A DNA stretch of 64,000 nucleotides from Malus domestica (Eukaryota > Streptophyta > Magnoliopsida > Rosales > Rosaceae): assembly GCF_042453785.1 (NCBI RefSeq), contig NC_091671.1, positions 11,230,001 to 11,294,000 on the forward strand, in the 5' to 3' direction. Under the pieces are notes generated by a model that saw only the letters and a list, made by a program, of their open reading frames with translations, did no database searches and was not told where the DNA came from. A program made the translations under genes and the position numbers. This document shows, in pieces, positions 10,454 through 22,400 of this stretch; within the stretch, counting starts at the first letter, position 1; every line of letters begins with the position of its first letter.

Positions 10454-11082
10454 CTGCAGCATGGAATAGCAGTCGTTAAGAACTGATGATGTATAATTGG
10501 TTTGGAAGTAAGTCAACATTGACTTGTACTGCAAGGTTCAATTTCAAAATATAACAGAAGTTTGCAATTTGCCAAGCACAGAAGTCTGGGAATGCACGGA
10601 AACTAACCAGACTGTCACAGAAGAACCACACTCGAAACAAAGCTGATACATTTCACTAAATATAAACTGAATGACTCTTTTTCTGGTAAATTAATTTGAA
10701 TGACTGGAAACAATGAGTAAGAAGAACTAAAATGAAAAGATTAGACGTTGCGTCAGTCTATTACTTATGATCTTCAATTTGTGTGACAGACACCAATTCC
10801 AAATTACAAGGTTGACGTTACTCCAATTTGCTTAGATGCCCCAGAATCCCAAATTGAAACTATTAGTAAATTACGGGGAATAAAAGTAACTTTGGCTTAT
10901 GAAAATGTGATCTTCTATCACCAAAACATGGATAAGTTGATCATAATCCGTATGCAGGCTTCATTTTTTTTTTTTTTTCTTTGGATAGGTAATGAAATAT
11001 AGAAAGAAATGCATTATAAGCAATAACTTCATTGAACATTGGAAACATCTATTGAATGAGTTGTTGTCTAGAACCTTCATAC

Positions 11083-13936
11083 CTCGGAGTTTCTATGTCG
11101 TTCACTTTCATGTATCTGTTCAACTGTCATTCCAAACCATTCATCGATCCAAGAAAAACAATTCCGATGGCTTTCTAGGAAAAGAGCCCTTTCACCCTAT
11201 AAAAAGTATCCCGGTTATAATAACAGTTAAAAGAATAAAAGAGTAAAATGAACTAAAACTTCACAAATACGTGAAACTGGAAACCAATATAAACTTAAAA
11301 TTTCACTCCGCTTAGAATCTTTCTTAGAAAATAAGAAAGCGAATATTTGTTAATAGAGAAAAGAAGAAGTGCAGACGAGGACAAGGTGACCTCAAACACA
11401 GTTTACTAGCTTTTTAGAGGATATCAATCTTCTGATACTTCCACTGGAGTTTTAATGCTTTACTCACATCATATGTATGTTGTTCTAAAGCCAATCAGAT
11501 AGAGATGAATATTTTATCAAGAAGGTTGATTTGGTACAGTTCCAACCCAAAGAAAGTGACATAATGAAAGTTTCTAGAAATGTCTGTGACTAGGGACATA
11601 TAGAAAATTGACAAGTGGAAGATCGGACATGTTACATAAGCAATGGTTACGACTGGTCAAGGTTAATTTTCTGGTCTCGTTGTTTCCACCGTATCATTAT
11701 TTTTTATTTCCAACAAAAGTAAACATTGCCCCATTCTGCTGCAAAACAAACCTGAACTATAAAAAGAAATTAACTACTTCTAACTTATTGGTTGTCTTTT
11801 TCATACAAAAACAAACTGATGCTGCCATTTGCGTAGCTATTGTATTATAGAAGATGTTCGTCATAACCAAAAGACGTATAACAAAAATAATAAATGATAA
11901 CGGTCAAAATCTAAGAGAGCCTACCAATAGCAAAGCTTGTTCAAGTTTATTGCCAAAACCCCAATATGGTGCATCAATGGTGACCAGTTTGTAGGCTGTC
12001 ATAACTGGATCTGACTTATCCTGTAATTTAAAAGTAATAATTAACAGGTTGAAAGCTAGATAGAGAAGTATCTAAGATAAATATAATCAGAGCGCATCAT
12101 CTTATCCATCTCATAAATAAATATTCAAGCACAAAGTAATACATAATAAGATTAAGCTCCTGGTAGGGCATATTCCAACCTGCCATCCCTCTAAAAGTGG
12201 ACCACGTCCAGTTTTCGCTGATGTAAATTGGGATAAGTCCGTGTTGTTAGTGCCAACTATGTAACTCCAGTAATCTCTTGCTGATGAAGCAATATCAACA
12301 ATTTCCACATCCCTAGTTGCTAATTGTGCTTTGCTTAGACCGTGAACCTAGGTTAGAGTTAACGAAGTATCAAAGAGGATGATGAAGCCATTAAATTACA
12401 AATTTCGGGCTACAAAAAGAGTTGCAAAATAAAAGAACAGAAAACTTTTCTAGAAACCTACATTATCCGAATCGCCCTTGTCAGCTCTGTGAACAGTTTC
12501 GACGGTCAGCTGAAACTTGGTGAAGTATGGGCACTGCAACATCCCAAAACAAGATCATGCTTCTGATTTTAAAAAGTCCAAGAAGAGATGGAGTATCAAT
12601 TGTTTTCAGAGATGGACAAGAAAGGTTACCTTGATTACTGTGCCATTGGCCATACATTTGCAATCAACCAAAATCCCCATTAGAATAAGTTCGAAATGTG
12701 TTAAAAAACAAGGTATACAACAATTGACTTAAAGAACGCTTGGAAAACCTGTTTTGCATCTTGGGTATGCGTTCCAGGCTTCCTCTTGCATGATGAGAGC
12801 TTCTGCTGGTGCAAAAGTGGTAAGCCAACCAGGAGCTTTGCTGGAATAAGAAAATGAATGAATAAGTAACCTTGGAATGGATAACATACACGTCTAAATG
12901 AAACGGTATTAACAGATGATCCACTTCACCGAAAAAAGAGAGTAAACTAACAGTGAGGCCACCATATATGTAGGAACATAGGTGGTACAATGCTGTGGTA
13001 AAATCAGGACCAACATACATTATTTTTCAACTGAAGAAACAAACTTCAACATCATCAAATAAACAATTTAGCGACGGAAACTTAAACTGACAAATTTGAA
13101 CCGGTTTTACCTTTGTAGACGATAAATTTTAGAACTGTAGTGACCCTTTCCAAATACATCATCTTCAAAGGGTCTACTCTCTACTATTTCCACCCCTTCG
13201 GTACTGGTCGTGTTCTGTTTCTGCATCTTCATGACCATGTACGTCTGGGCTACTTGATACTGCAGTTCAAGTTCAAATATGTGGTTAACAATCACTCCAC
13301 GGTTCTTTTACAAGTGAAAATTAAACAAAACTAATCGCTTCGCTAAAATTTTAGTAGAACACAGAATCATGAACTCTTGAACTACATTTACCTCTTCCAA
13401 TGACACGGGCATGACAATACGACTTCACGCAAGTCCCCAGTTGAAAAGACAAGAGTTAAGGAAACCTCAAAAGAAAGGGGACATAGTTTTTGTATTGCAA
13501 AAGTCATACAAATTTACCAGATAAATGAAAGATAAAATCTTTAAGTAGCATTCAGTTCTAATTAGCTAAATACATAAAGAACAATAAGAATAAGGGCGGC
13601 CCTAAGCTAACAAGGCTCCCGCAATGCGAGGGACATAAACAACCCCTATTAATAACAGCAAAGATTGGAACTTTGCCTTCCTATTCATTGTTCTTCATTC
13701 ACCAAACCAACCCTTAATTTGTAACAGATTAACACATTCAAACACCCTTAATTTGCTCAGTTTTGTCTTAATCCAATATCTGCCACCACCACAAGTAAAA
13801 ATCTAAACTAGAACAACATGAATGAAATTCAAACGGCATCAGCAAACAGATAAAATGGTAAATAATTCAAACCCATGATTCAGATAACATAATTAAGCGA
13901 AAATATAAAAGGATACAATTCCTTCATCAGAACCAT
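11083..13936 (-). CDS. Phosphatidylinositol transfer protein (PITP/IP_trans class), multi-exon
   Basis: A minus-strand gene for a PITP-class lipid transfer protein, which exchanges phosphatidylinositol and phosphatidylcholine between membranes. Exons read from splice sites: 13936-13917, 13422-13392, 13259-13111, 12840-12749, 12637-12630 (8 nt), 12533-12462, 12347-12180, 12020-11925 and 11196-11083. All introns are GT-AG and phases agree, giving 250 continuous codons; a last exon may lie at 10453-10340. Family signatures follow animal PITPs in order: MVLMKEFRIVMPVSLEEYQV at the N terminus, SSKIYRLQSKAP (65-76), EEAWNAYP (about 87-94), KTGRGPL near 169, AYKLVTIDAPYWG near 190, and CFSWIDEWFGMT near 225. 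Length is close to the usual 255-270 residues. It is a soluble protein with no transmembrane segment. No key block is missing and no frameshift is seen, so the gene looks intact. Confidence 0.88.
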
Positions 13937-15122
13937 TTTCCACCGACTTAAATCTTCAAATATTCCACCAAATTTGTGATCCTCAGCTTCAAACGTGGCA
14001 CAAAACACACAGAACCAAGAACGCAGAAGCAGAATTTGAACCCAGAAAGCAGAAGAACAATTTTGAGAGAAGTCAGAGGAGGATTGTTTGAGCAAAAGCA
14101 GGATTGAGGAAGATATCTTTCTGGTTTTGCCAAGTGCAGGGAAATTAGATTTTGCTTATTTCTTCCTATTCTACCGTTGGCTTTGTAATAAAAAGGCACG
14201 TCACCAACTCAACCCCCAGCGCATTTTAGCATGCATCGACCAAGGAAACGGAGTCAATGAACGTCGGAAGACTAGACGGGAGTCCCTTTTTTGACTTTCT
14301 CGAGGTTCTAGACACGCGTTTTGCCGTCAAACGGTGTCGTTTCCGTTCATAAGAAAAATAGGAAGGGTATATTTTTGACGTTTGATTTTTACTAAAGAAA
14401 ATGACTTGAAAACCTTGAATTTTAATCAAAATGACAAAAATATGTTGTAAGTGAATAGTACAAGGAATGATTTTTTAGATTAAAAATGTTATTTTCTTTA
14501 AAATGTAAACAGGACCGGAAATGTTTCGTTAAAATTTTCTTTATTTTTTTGGATTTGAATATTTTATTTTATTTTATATTGTTTGCTTGACGATGACACC
14601 ACATTGCATCGTTCAAGTCGGCAGTATTTCCGCTTTTATATTTTTTGGATTTTCTTTTCTTTAAGTAATGTGATTAGAGGGGGAACGGCAACCACAACAA
14701 GGAAGGATTTGCTTTAATTTTGTTGTTTATATTATCCCTAATTATCCGGCAGTGTTGTCACGTGCTTATTTGTCTCCGGCCACAATATATAGATCGGGGT
14801 TCTATTTGTGCATGTCATCTCAAAATACGGTTTAATATGTCGATGAATCGAATTTTTGTGTGAATACGTTTGCGATTGCTTTTTAATCTGTCTAGACTGC
14901 ACTATGGGAATCCATTAGCTCTAATTTTGATTGCTTGTCCTCAACAAGTGATCATCCTCCAAGGGATTTAAGCAGATTATTCATTTGATTATCGGTTTTG
15001 TTGGGTAACTCATAAGAGGAGGTTTATGTCATCTCTAACCGAATGAAGGTCAGAGAGCTCTCTTTGACCACATAGCTATCTAAGAAATTATATTTTAATG
15101 AACAGTGTTAGATCATATTTCA
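13937..15122. other. PITP 5' region and intergenic
   Basis: The minus-strand sequence upstream of the PITP ATG to about 14200 is probably 5' UTR and promoter. Beyond it is AT-rich DNA with no frame, array or paired termini that I can support. Confidence 0.4.
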
Positions 15123-15537
15123 TACCATCTCCAACAAAAGGGGCCAAATGATCATAGGCCAAAAAATCATCTTCAACCAAGGGGGCCAAAGGGCCCTAGG
15201 CCAAACATAATTTATTTATTTTTAATTGAATTAATATAGTTAAGATTTTTGGAGATATGAAGATTATTAGAAATGAGGTAAGATAGTATGAAATAGTGAA
15301 AAATATATGAGAAATGGTGTAGAAAAAAATAAGAATTTTTTTTTTAAATCGTCAAAAAAAAAAAGTGGGCTAGCTGGTTGGCTGGAGATGGCCAGTCCGC
15401 TAGCCTGATTTGTTGTTTTTGGCCAAGTAGGGCCCACAAGCCCTTTGGCCTAACCCTTGATTGGAGAAGGTTTTCGTGTCATTTCGGGCTATTTTTGACC
15501 CTATGGCCCTCTGGTCGGATCGGTTGGAGATGGCCTT
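15123..15537. mobile_element. MITE with GGCCATCTCCAAC-type ends
   Basis: The left end taccatctccaacaaaaggg pairs with the inverse of the right end (cggttggagatggcc). Subterminal blocks (ggggccaaagggccctaggcc against agggcccacaagccctttggcc) also pair. It is about 415 bp and non-coding. The right flank is TTA, but the left flank match is unclear, so the superfamily (Tourist-like) is tentative. Confidence 0.65.
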
Positions 15538-15540
15538 AGA

Positions 15541-16560
15541 GGTGGGCATGGTCTAATTTGAACTGGTTTGAATTCAAATTGAAGGCAAGTAAATTACTAA
15601 TAAAATACAAGTATTGTTCAAATTTTAATAAATTAAGGTGAGAAATCAGTACAAACCCGATGATATATTGTAGTGCGGTTTTATTTGTTAGATCTGGACC
15701 TTAGTCTGATTTTTTTTTTCTCTTTAGGCATTTTTTTAAGTTAGTTAGCAACCGATCTATTGCGACTCGGATCATTCCAAGATAAAATAAATAGATCTCA
15801 CAATTTATAGATATAATAGGATACAAGTTTAGAAAGAAAAAAAATAGATTTTTGTCACCCTGCATGAGCATACAAACAAATTTCTTGTTAACATTTAAGA
15901 GACGAATATTTAAAAGTGCAACTTTGATCACATCAACTCAAATCCGTCCTTACTCAACTTGTTTGGAAACCCAATTAATGATTTTTTCGTTTTAAGTTTT
16001 CTTTGATTGAAGCTTTGTAGTTTGATTGTATTTTTGCAATGGTTTAACAATTGGTTTCGACACTTTTGGTTTCACTTTTTAGTGGATATTGATTTGTGGA
16101 ATTGTAACTTTAAGTTTTACATGAATTTACGAAATTGAATTTTAACTAGTATTGACGTTATTTGGTTTACCTTTTAAAAAAGAGTAAATTATCATTTTAC
16201 CACTTGAATATAACTTCAGTGAACTCCTTCAACAGATGTTATAGTTCAAGAGGTAAGACACTAGTTTATTCTTTGCAAAACCTTAAAAATAAGAAGTTAC
16301 AAGATTTAGCTTGATAATAAAGCTGAGAAACACTCGAACTCTAGCGAATTGAACCCAATTTAAACTCGAGCCCAAATAAATCTAAACCCATTGTGAAGGT
16401 TAATTAGTTTAGAGGCTGACTTTCTAACCTAAGTTGCACCCCTACAAATAGTAAAATACCATGTCGTCCATGGCAAAAATGAAACCCCAAAACTAAAGTA
16501 CGAAAGTCAAACAATCACCAAAAACTTCTGGGGTCAAATTTGTAATGATCAGTTGCATTA
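15541..16560. other. Intergenic, no supported gene
   Basis: AT-rich DNA without a frame or repeat of note, leading into the upstream region of RPS21. Confidence 0.45.
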
Positions 16561-16599
16561 TTTTGGGGTGGAAACAAGAACTCGTCGGACCCCTAACGC

Positions 16600-17182
16600 C
16601 CGCACAGCTCAAGGCCATTTGTTCCTTGCACTCTTGAGGCAGCCGCCGCCGCCGCCACCGCCTCCAGTGTGACGGTTGCCAAAGGTAAACTCTCTCTTCT
16701 AGTACATTCTAAATCTTCATGAATCCTATCGGCAATCTCTCTTTCCATTATAAAATATCAATGTATCTATATATATATATATATATGTGTGTGTGTATAT
16801 GTAAGTTCTAAAGAGAGCTAAACACTTGGATGGATCTTTGTTATACACGTGAGACTATTAGAGATTAACAATAACTATGTTTGTAAGCTGATAAGGAATA
16901 TGTATTAGAGTTTCTAGCTTGAACAGTCATGATAGAGTTACAACTCTTATATAGGATATGAATAATAAGTGATAACAGTGATAAGGTTAGATTAATAAGG
17001 AGTCACATAATGGGCAGTGTCCTTGTTGATTACTACTGTTGATAATATAAATATTTGGGGTCCCTGCACTCTCTTTAACGCAAGAAAAACCCAAAAGCTC
17101 AGCCCCATTCACTGAGACAATTGCATACGGTAGAAGAAGAGTAGCAGAAGATCCTTCGTACCCTTCGACATGTCTCCGACAG
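16600..17182 (+). promoter_or_regulatory. 5' leader region and promoter of RPS21
   Basis: A GCC-rich stretch at 16640-16665 ends in a good donor (ccaaag|gtaaac at about 16685). Next come a (TA)n(TG)n microsatellite at about 16768-16800 and a second leader-like block at 17090-17182 ending gacag|gttagt. The second block is the more likely leader exon of RPS21, spliced to 17693. The first could be an alternative leader. Confidence 0.4.
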
Positions 17183-17709
17183 GTTAGTGGTTATATTGTG
17201 TATGTGTTTATATTATTCTGCTGTTAATATGTTATAAAGGTTTATCTTACAGTGTATACATTAGCTTCAAAAGTATATGCTCTGAAATTGGCAATGTCTC
17301 TTTGCATTTTTTGAATAATACTTCCGCACCTGTCGTTATAGCTTCAAAAGTTTGATTTTATGGTGGGTCGTATTGCCCCATAAATTGTAGCCATTTGGGT
17401 CTGTGGAACTTGTATGAATTTATAGTCTGCATGATACTAAACCCTAATCAAGTGACAAACATTTATGCTTGAACAGGTGGAGATTATTGTATTTATGATG
17501 GAACGTTGCTATGCATTTCGACTTTCGGATATGTAATTTTGATAGATTGTTTTTTTAAAGCAATTTAGCTTTAGAATTTGACAGTTCAGATTCTCGAACA
17601 CAATGTTTTACACACACAGTCATAATTTTTGATATCTTTCTCAGCAACCAATTTAGCTTTGTGTGAATTTGGATTTTGTTTTGCTGCTGTAGTCGATTCG
17701 TCGACCAAG

Positions 17710-18239
17710 ATGCAGAACGAAGAGGGCGTTATCACTGAGCTTTACATTCCTAGGAAATGGTATTCAATCTGGTGTAATGAATACTCTGTGATTTATATCA
17801 TCGTTTGTTTTTGGGATTTTGATACGAAGTATTCTCCTAAAATTATGTGATCTGTGGATGCAGCTCGGCGACCAACAGGTTGATTACATCAAAGGACCAC
17901 GCCTCCGTTCAGATTAACGTTGGTCATCTGGACGAACATGGCATCTACACTGGCCGGTTCTCCACTGTCGCTCTATGTGGTTACGTCCGCGCTCAGGTTC
18001 TCCTTCTTTCCCTCGTTTCAACACTTTTCATGACATGCCTGTTTTACGCAGTTGTCTAATTCTACTCTGCATTTACACTCTGGTTTCGTTATATGCCAGT
18101 TAATTCAGACACTTGCAATTACGAAGACTGTTAGTTCCGCTTCTGAGTTTTTGTCTCGCTTTTTATTCCTCAGGGAGATGCTGACGGCGGTCTAGACCGA
18201 CTATGGGAGAAGAAGAAAATTAAAGCCAAACAAAACTAG
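17710..18239 (+). CDS. RPS21: 40S ribosomal protein S21 (eS21)
   Basis: A small structural protein of the cytosolic 40S ribosomal subunit. There are three coding exons: 17710-17759, 17864-17996 and 18174-18239, joined by GT-AG introns. They give 82 residues, the normal length for plant eS21. It starts [17 protein letters not shown]; the Cys codon is split across intron 1. It continues with [20 protein letters not shown] and the [20 protein letters not shown] tail, ending KAKQN. All conserved blocks of the family are present and there is no sign of decay. A 5'-UTR intron (17183-17692) is likely, because a good acceptor (ctgtag) lies 17 bases before the ATG. That splice would put an upstream ATG at 17170 in frame, allowing a 10-residue N-terminal extension; the shorter start matches family length. 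The gene lies about 1.2 kb upstream of CARB on the same strand; the two are unrelated in function. Confidence 0.95.
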
Positions 18240-19409
18240 AAAGAGATTAACCGTGTTTCTTCTATGGATTTGTGTTCTTGAGAATGGAAGTGTTGAATTT
18301 AGTGAACTGATCCATTTTGTTGAGTATTCTTTGCCTTTAGTTGGCAACTGTTTTGAACTATTCCCATTGCTAATGCATGATGATCTAAAAATTTGTGTTT
18401 TAAATGATGCATGAACGTCGGACCAAAAAGGTCTGTGGATGTTACCAAAAAAAAAAGAAGTATGTGGATGGAGAGGGACTCCCGTGTAACATGTTGTATA
18501 TATCCTTCTCAATTTTCTTCGTCACATGATCATCGTCTGACTATTCATGCGATTAAAGAGATATAGAAAGAGACGAGCTTATTATCTACGACATTAGATA
18601 GTTAAGTTTTTCTCCCGTGAATGACCACAACTCTTCGGTGTAGTATTTCAACGTATGGCAAATATTTAATACGTGGTTTACATACTAGGGATTTATGATT
18701 AATAAATTTACTGTATCTCTTGAATTGTGTTGCAGTTTAGGGTTTGAAATTTGAATGATGAAATGGTTTATATTTTGCCATCTCTCTGTCATGCGGCATG
18801 TCACTATAAAGGAGAGATTCTAAATATGTCTTGTAACGATTGTATCTTCTGTTCTGTCTCCTAATCTTAACATGTTTATCACGTGATTATGATGTTCTTT
18901 ACTTTTTATGACTAATTCTTATCATGTGAATTCGATGTACTTATCTTTTCTTATAAGTAATAGCCGTTATGTAAGTTTACGATGACACGTCAACTCTTTC
19001 GTCCATATCTATATTGTAACACGTGAATTACTTGACCACTTGATCACTTTCTCAAATGGGTAATTGTTGGGTGTCTAGCGTCTGATTATGGGCCGATTCT
19101 TGGACAAAGCCCAAATCCAATTAAAGTTTACAAGCAAAACAAAAGCATTTGATATGATTTGACAAAACAAAAACCCTAAAATCTCAGGCGTCGCCACACT
19201 GTCCCGTTGCATTGTCATTCCTCACCAGCAAACAAACAGATACTCCCAAAACTCCAGAGTCACTGTATCACACTTCCAATAGCACAACAAAGCTGGATAT
19301 CCCAAAACCCTAATTCCCCAATCTCCCTTTCTCTCCCCTCTCTCTCCCCTCTCTCTCTCTAACCTCTGAGCCTCCACCGTGACAGCTTCTATTTCCGGCA
19401 ACAGAAGAA
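18240..19409 (+). promoter_or_regulatory. RPS21 3' region and CARB promoter/5' UTR
   Basis: The last part carries motifs common in plant housekeeping promoters: a TGGGCC site II-like element at about 19089-19094, a telo-box AAACCCTAA near 19171, and another AAACCCTAA near 19305. A CT-rich leader at 19323-19360 precedes the CARB ATG. No upstream ATG was seen in the last 60 bases before 19410. Confidence 0.5.
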
Positions 19410-22400
19410 ATGGACCGTTGCCTCAGCCACGGCGAGTCTCTCTCCCCGAAGCTTTCAATCTTCGGCAACTCCAAGCCTTATTCGTCGAAACCAAACAGCT
19501 TCCGCTTCGTCCTCTACTCCAAGAAGTTCGATGCGCGAAACGCTGCCGTTCCTTCTCTGCGCCTCCGATCATTTCCGTCGCAGCTCGCCACTTTCACTAA
19601 CCGTCCGAGTTGTCGCCGAGTCAACTCGGTCCGGTGCGATTCGGTTAATGACGGGGCTGCTGCGGCGAAAGATGGGGCGCCGCCGAAGCTGGGGAAGAGG
19701 ACGGACATTAAGAAGATTATGATTCTCGGAGCCGGGCCGATTGTGATAGGGCAAGCTTGCGAGTTCGATTACTCGGGGACTCAGGCGTGCAAGGCGCTGA
19801 AGGAGGATGGATACGAGGTCGTTTTGATCAATTCCAACCCGGCCACGATCATGACTGACCCGGACTTGGCCGACAGGACTTACATTACGCCGATGACGCC
19901 CGAGCTGGTCGAGCAGGTTCTCGAGAAGGAGCGGCCCGACGCTCTATTGCCAACTATGGGCGGCCAGACGGCGCTGAATTTGGCTGTGGCGCTGGCCGAG
20001 AGCGGGGCTCTGGCTAAATACGGAGTGGAATTGATCGGGGCAAAGCTGGAGGCCATCAAAAAAGCAGAGGACCGGGAATTGTTCAAGCAGGCCATGAAGA
20101 ACATTGGTGTGAAAACCCCGCCATCAGGGATTGCCACGACGCTGGAGGAATGTATCGAAATTGCAAATGAAATTGGAGAGTTTCCACTGATTATTAGGCC
20201 AGCGTTTACTTTGGGAGGGACTGGAGGTGGCATTGCTTATAACAGAGAAGAGTTTGAGGACATTTGTAAGGCAGGGATTGCTGCGAGTGTGACGTCTCAG
20301 GTTTTGGTGGAGAAGTCGTTGTTGGGATGGAAGGAGTATGAGCTTGAGGTGATGAGGGACTTGGCTGACAATGTGGTGATTATATGCTCCATTGAGAACA
20401 TCGACCCAATGGGGGTTCATACCGGGGACTCTATCACTGTGGCACCGGCTCAAACTTTGACGGATAAGGAGTATCAGCGGCTGAGGGACTATTCCATTGC
20501 TATCATAAGGGAGATTGGAGTGGAATGTGGCGGTTCCAATGTGCAGTTTGCCGTTAATCCCGTTGATGGTGAGGTTATGGTGATTGAAATGAACCCGAGG
20601 GTATCTCGTTCCTCGGCTTTGGCATCCAAAGCTACCGGCTTTCCCATTGCGAAAATGGCTGCCAAGTTGTCGGTAGGCTATTCATTGGATCAGATACCTA
20701 ATGACATTACAAAGAAGACCCCGGCTAGCTTTGAGCCTTCCATAGATTATGTAGTAACCAAGGCAAGTGCTTCTTCATTACCTTTACACAGTACTCTAAT
20801 TAGACACTGATTAAACACGTTGTGCTTTATACTTGTTTAGTCACATGTTAGCGATGATGCAATGGTTAGACCTTAGAAGGGGTCATGGGGCTTAAGCTTT
20901 TTTATTCAAATATTAGATAATCATTGTTCATCAGCTTCCTGGATTATATGCTAAATCACCATTACTTATGCATGGAGGAACGTCATCAATCATTGTCGTT
21001 GTTCATTTCATTGATAGAAATACATTTTTGTTTATCCATGCATTCTTAGACCCGGTTTGTATGCCATTTCTTACTTGTTCACGTTGTATTGAATTGTACA
21101 GATTCCCAGGTTTGCATTTGAAAAATTTCCAGGTTCACAACCAATTTTGACTACACAAATGAAATCTGTTGGTGAGTCAATGGCGCTGGGTCGCACGTTT
21201 CAAGAGTCTTTTCAGAAAGCAGTTCGATCTTTGGAATGTGGTTTCTCTGGATGGGGCTGTGCTAAAATTAAGGAGCTTGACTGGGATTGGGAACAATTGA
21301 AGTATAGCCTCCGAGTCCCTAACCCAGAGCGTATCCATGCCATATATGCTGCAATGAAGAGGGGTATGAAGGTCGATGATATTCATGAGTTGAGTTTCAT
21401 TGACAAATGGTTCCTCACACAGCTTAAGGAGCTGGTAGATGTGGAGCAATACCTTCTGGCAAGAAACTTGTCTGATTTAACAAAGGATGAGTTCTACGAA
21501 GTGAAAAAGAGAGGTTTCAGTGACAAACAGATAGCTTTTGCCACTAAATCCTCTGAAAAAGACGTCAGGATGAAGAGACTATCACTAGGTGTTGCTCCAT
21601 CATATAAGCGGGTGGATACTTGTGCTGCAGAGTTTGAGGCCAATACTCCTTACATGTACTCTTCCTATGACTATGAGTGTGAATCAGCTCCCACCCAAAG
21701 TAAGAAGGTTTTGATTTTAGGTGGAGGACCAAATCGAATCGGTCAAGGGATCGAGTTTGACTACTGTTGTTGCCATACGTCCTTTGCACTTCAGGTTTGT
21801 CTCTGATATGTTTATTGCCCACTTGCCTATGTTTTCGTTTTCAACTCTCTCTCCTACCACTACCACACCCTTTTCATTCGTGAACCTAAGTTCCTAAGCA
21901 ACATATAGATATTTTAACTTTTAATTGCTAGGCTGCATTAGCTGAATGCAATTGGTTTTAGATGTATTAGTCATAATAGTAATAGATCCTACTCATGAAT
22001 CATGCATTATTTTTGGGCAAGTAGGATTGCAGAATTAGGCAGTTACAAATTGAGCAGTCAGACCTTTTTGTCTTCAAAACTGCAATTGGATTGCTCTAGC
22101 AAGATGCCTTTGGGATTTAGACTTGGGGGCGGTGAGTGTGATACACTTCATTTTCAGTGGCAGTTGATAAGAAATCTGGAGTTGCAATATCATGTATCTG
22201 TTATCTAATATAGTTCTATTAAATTTGGTACGTATGTTTCATCAATGAACTTAATGGAAGAAGGAATTACTCCTGTGTGATTAATGCACATACATGCAAA
22301 CATAGTTATACATTGGCCGCCGTTACGTATATTTGTCCTGTGCAATCATAGGTTCCAATCTAAAAGATTACCTGCTATTTGTATAATTTGATGAATAGAT

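Noticed and set aside
13605..13640. ctaacaaggctcccgcaatgcgaggg, a string that recurs in plant repeats
   Set aside because: Lies in the PITP first intron without boundaries or duplications; too short to name.
19379..19722. Alternative frames overlapping CARB exon 1 (73 and 63 codons)
   Set aside because: Shadows of the GC-rich transit-peptide region in other frames.
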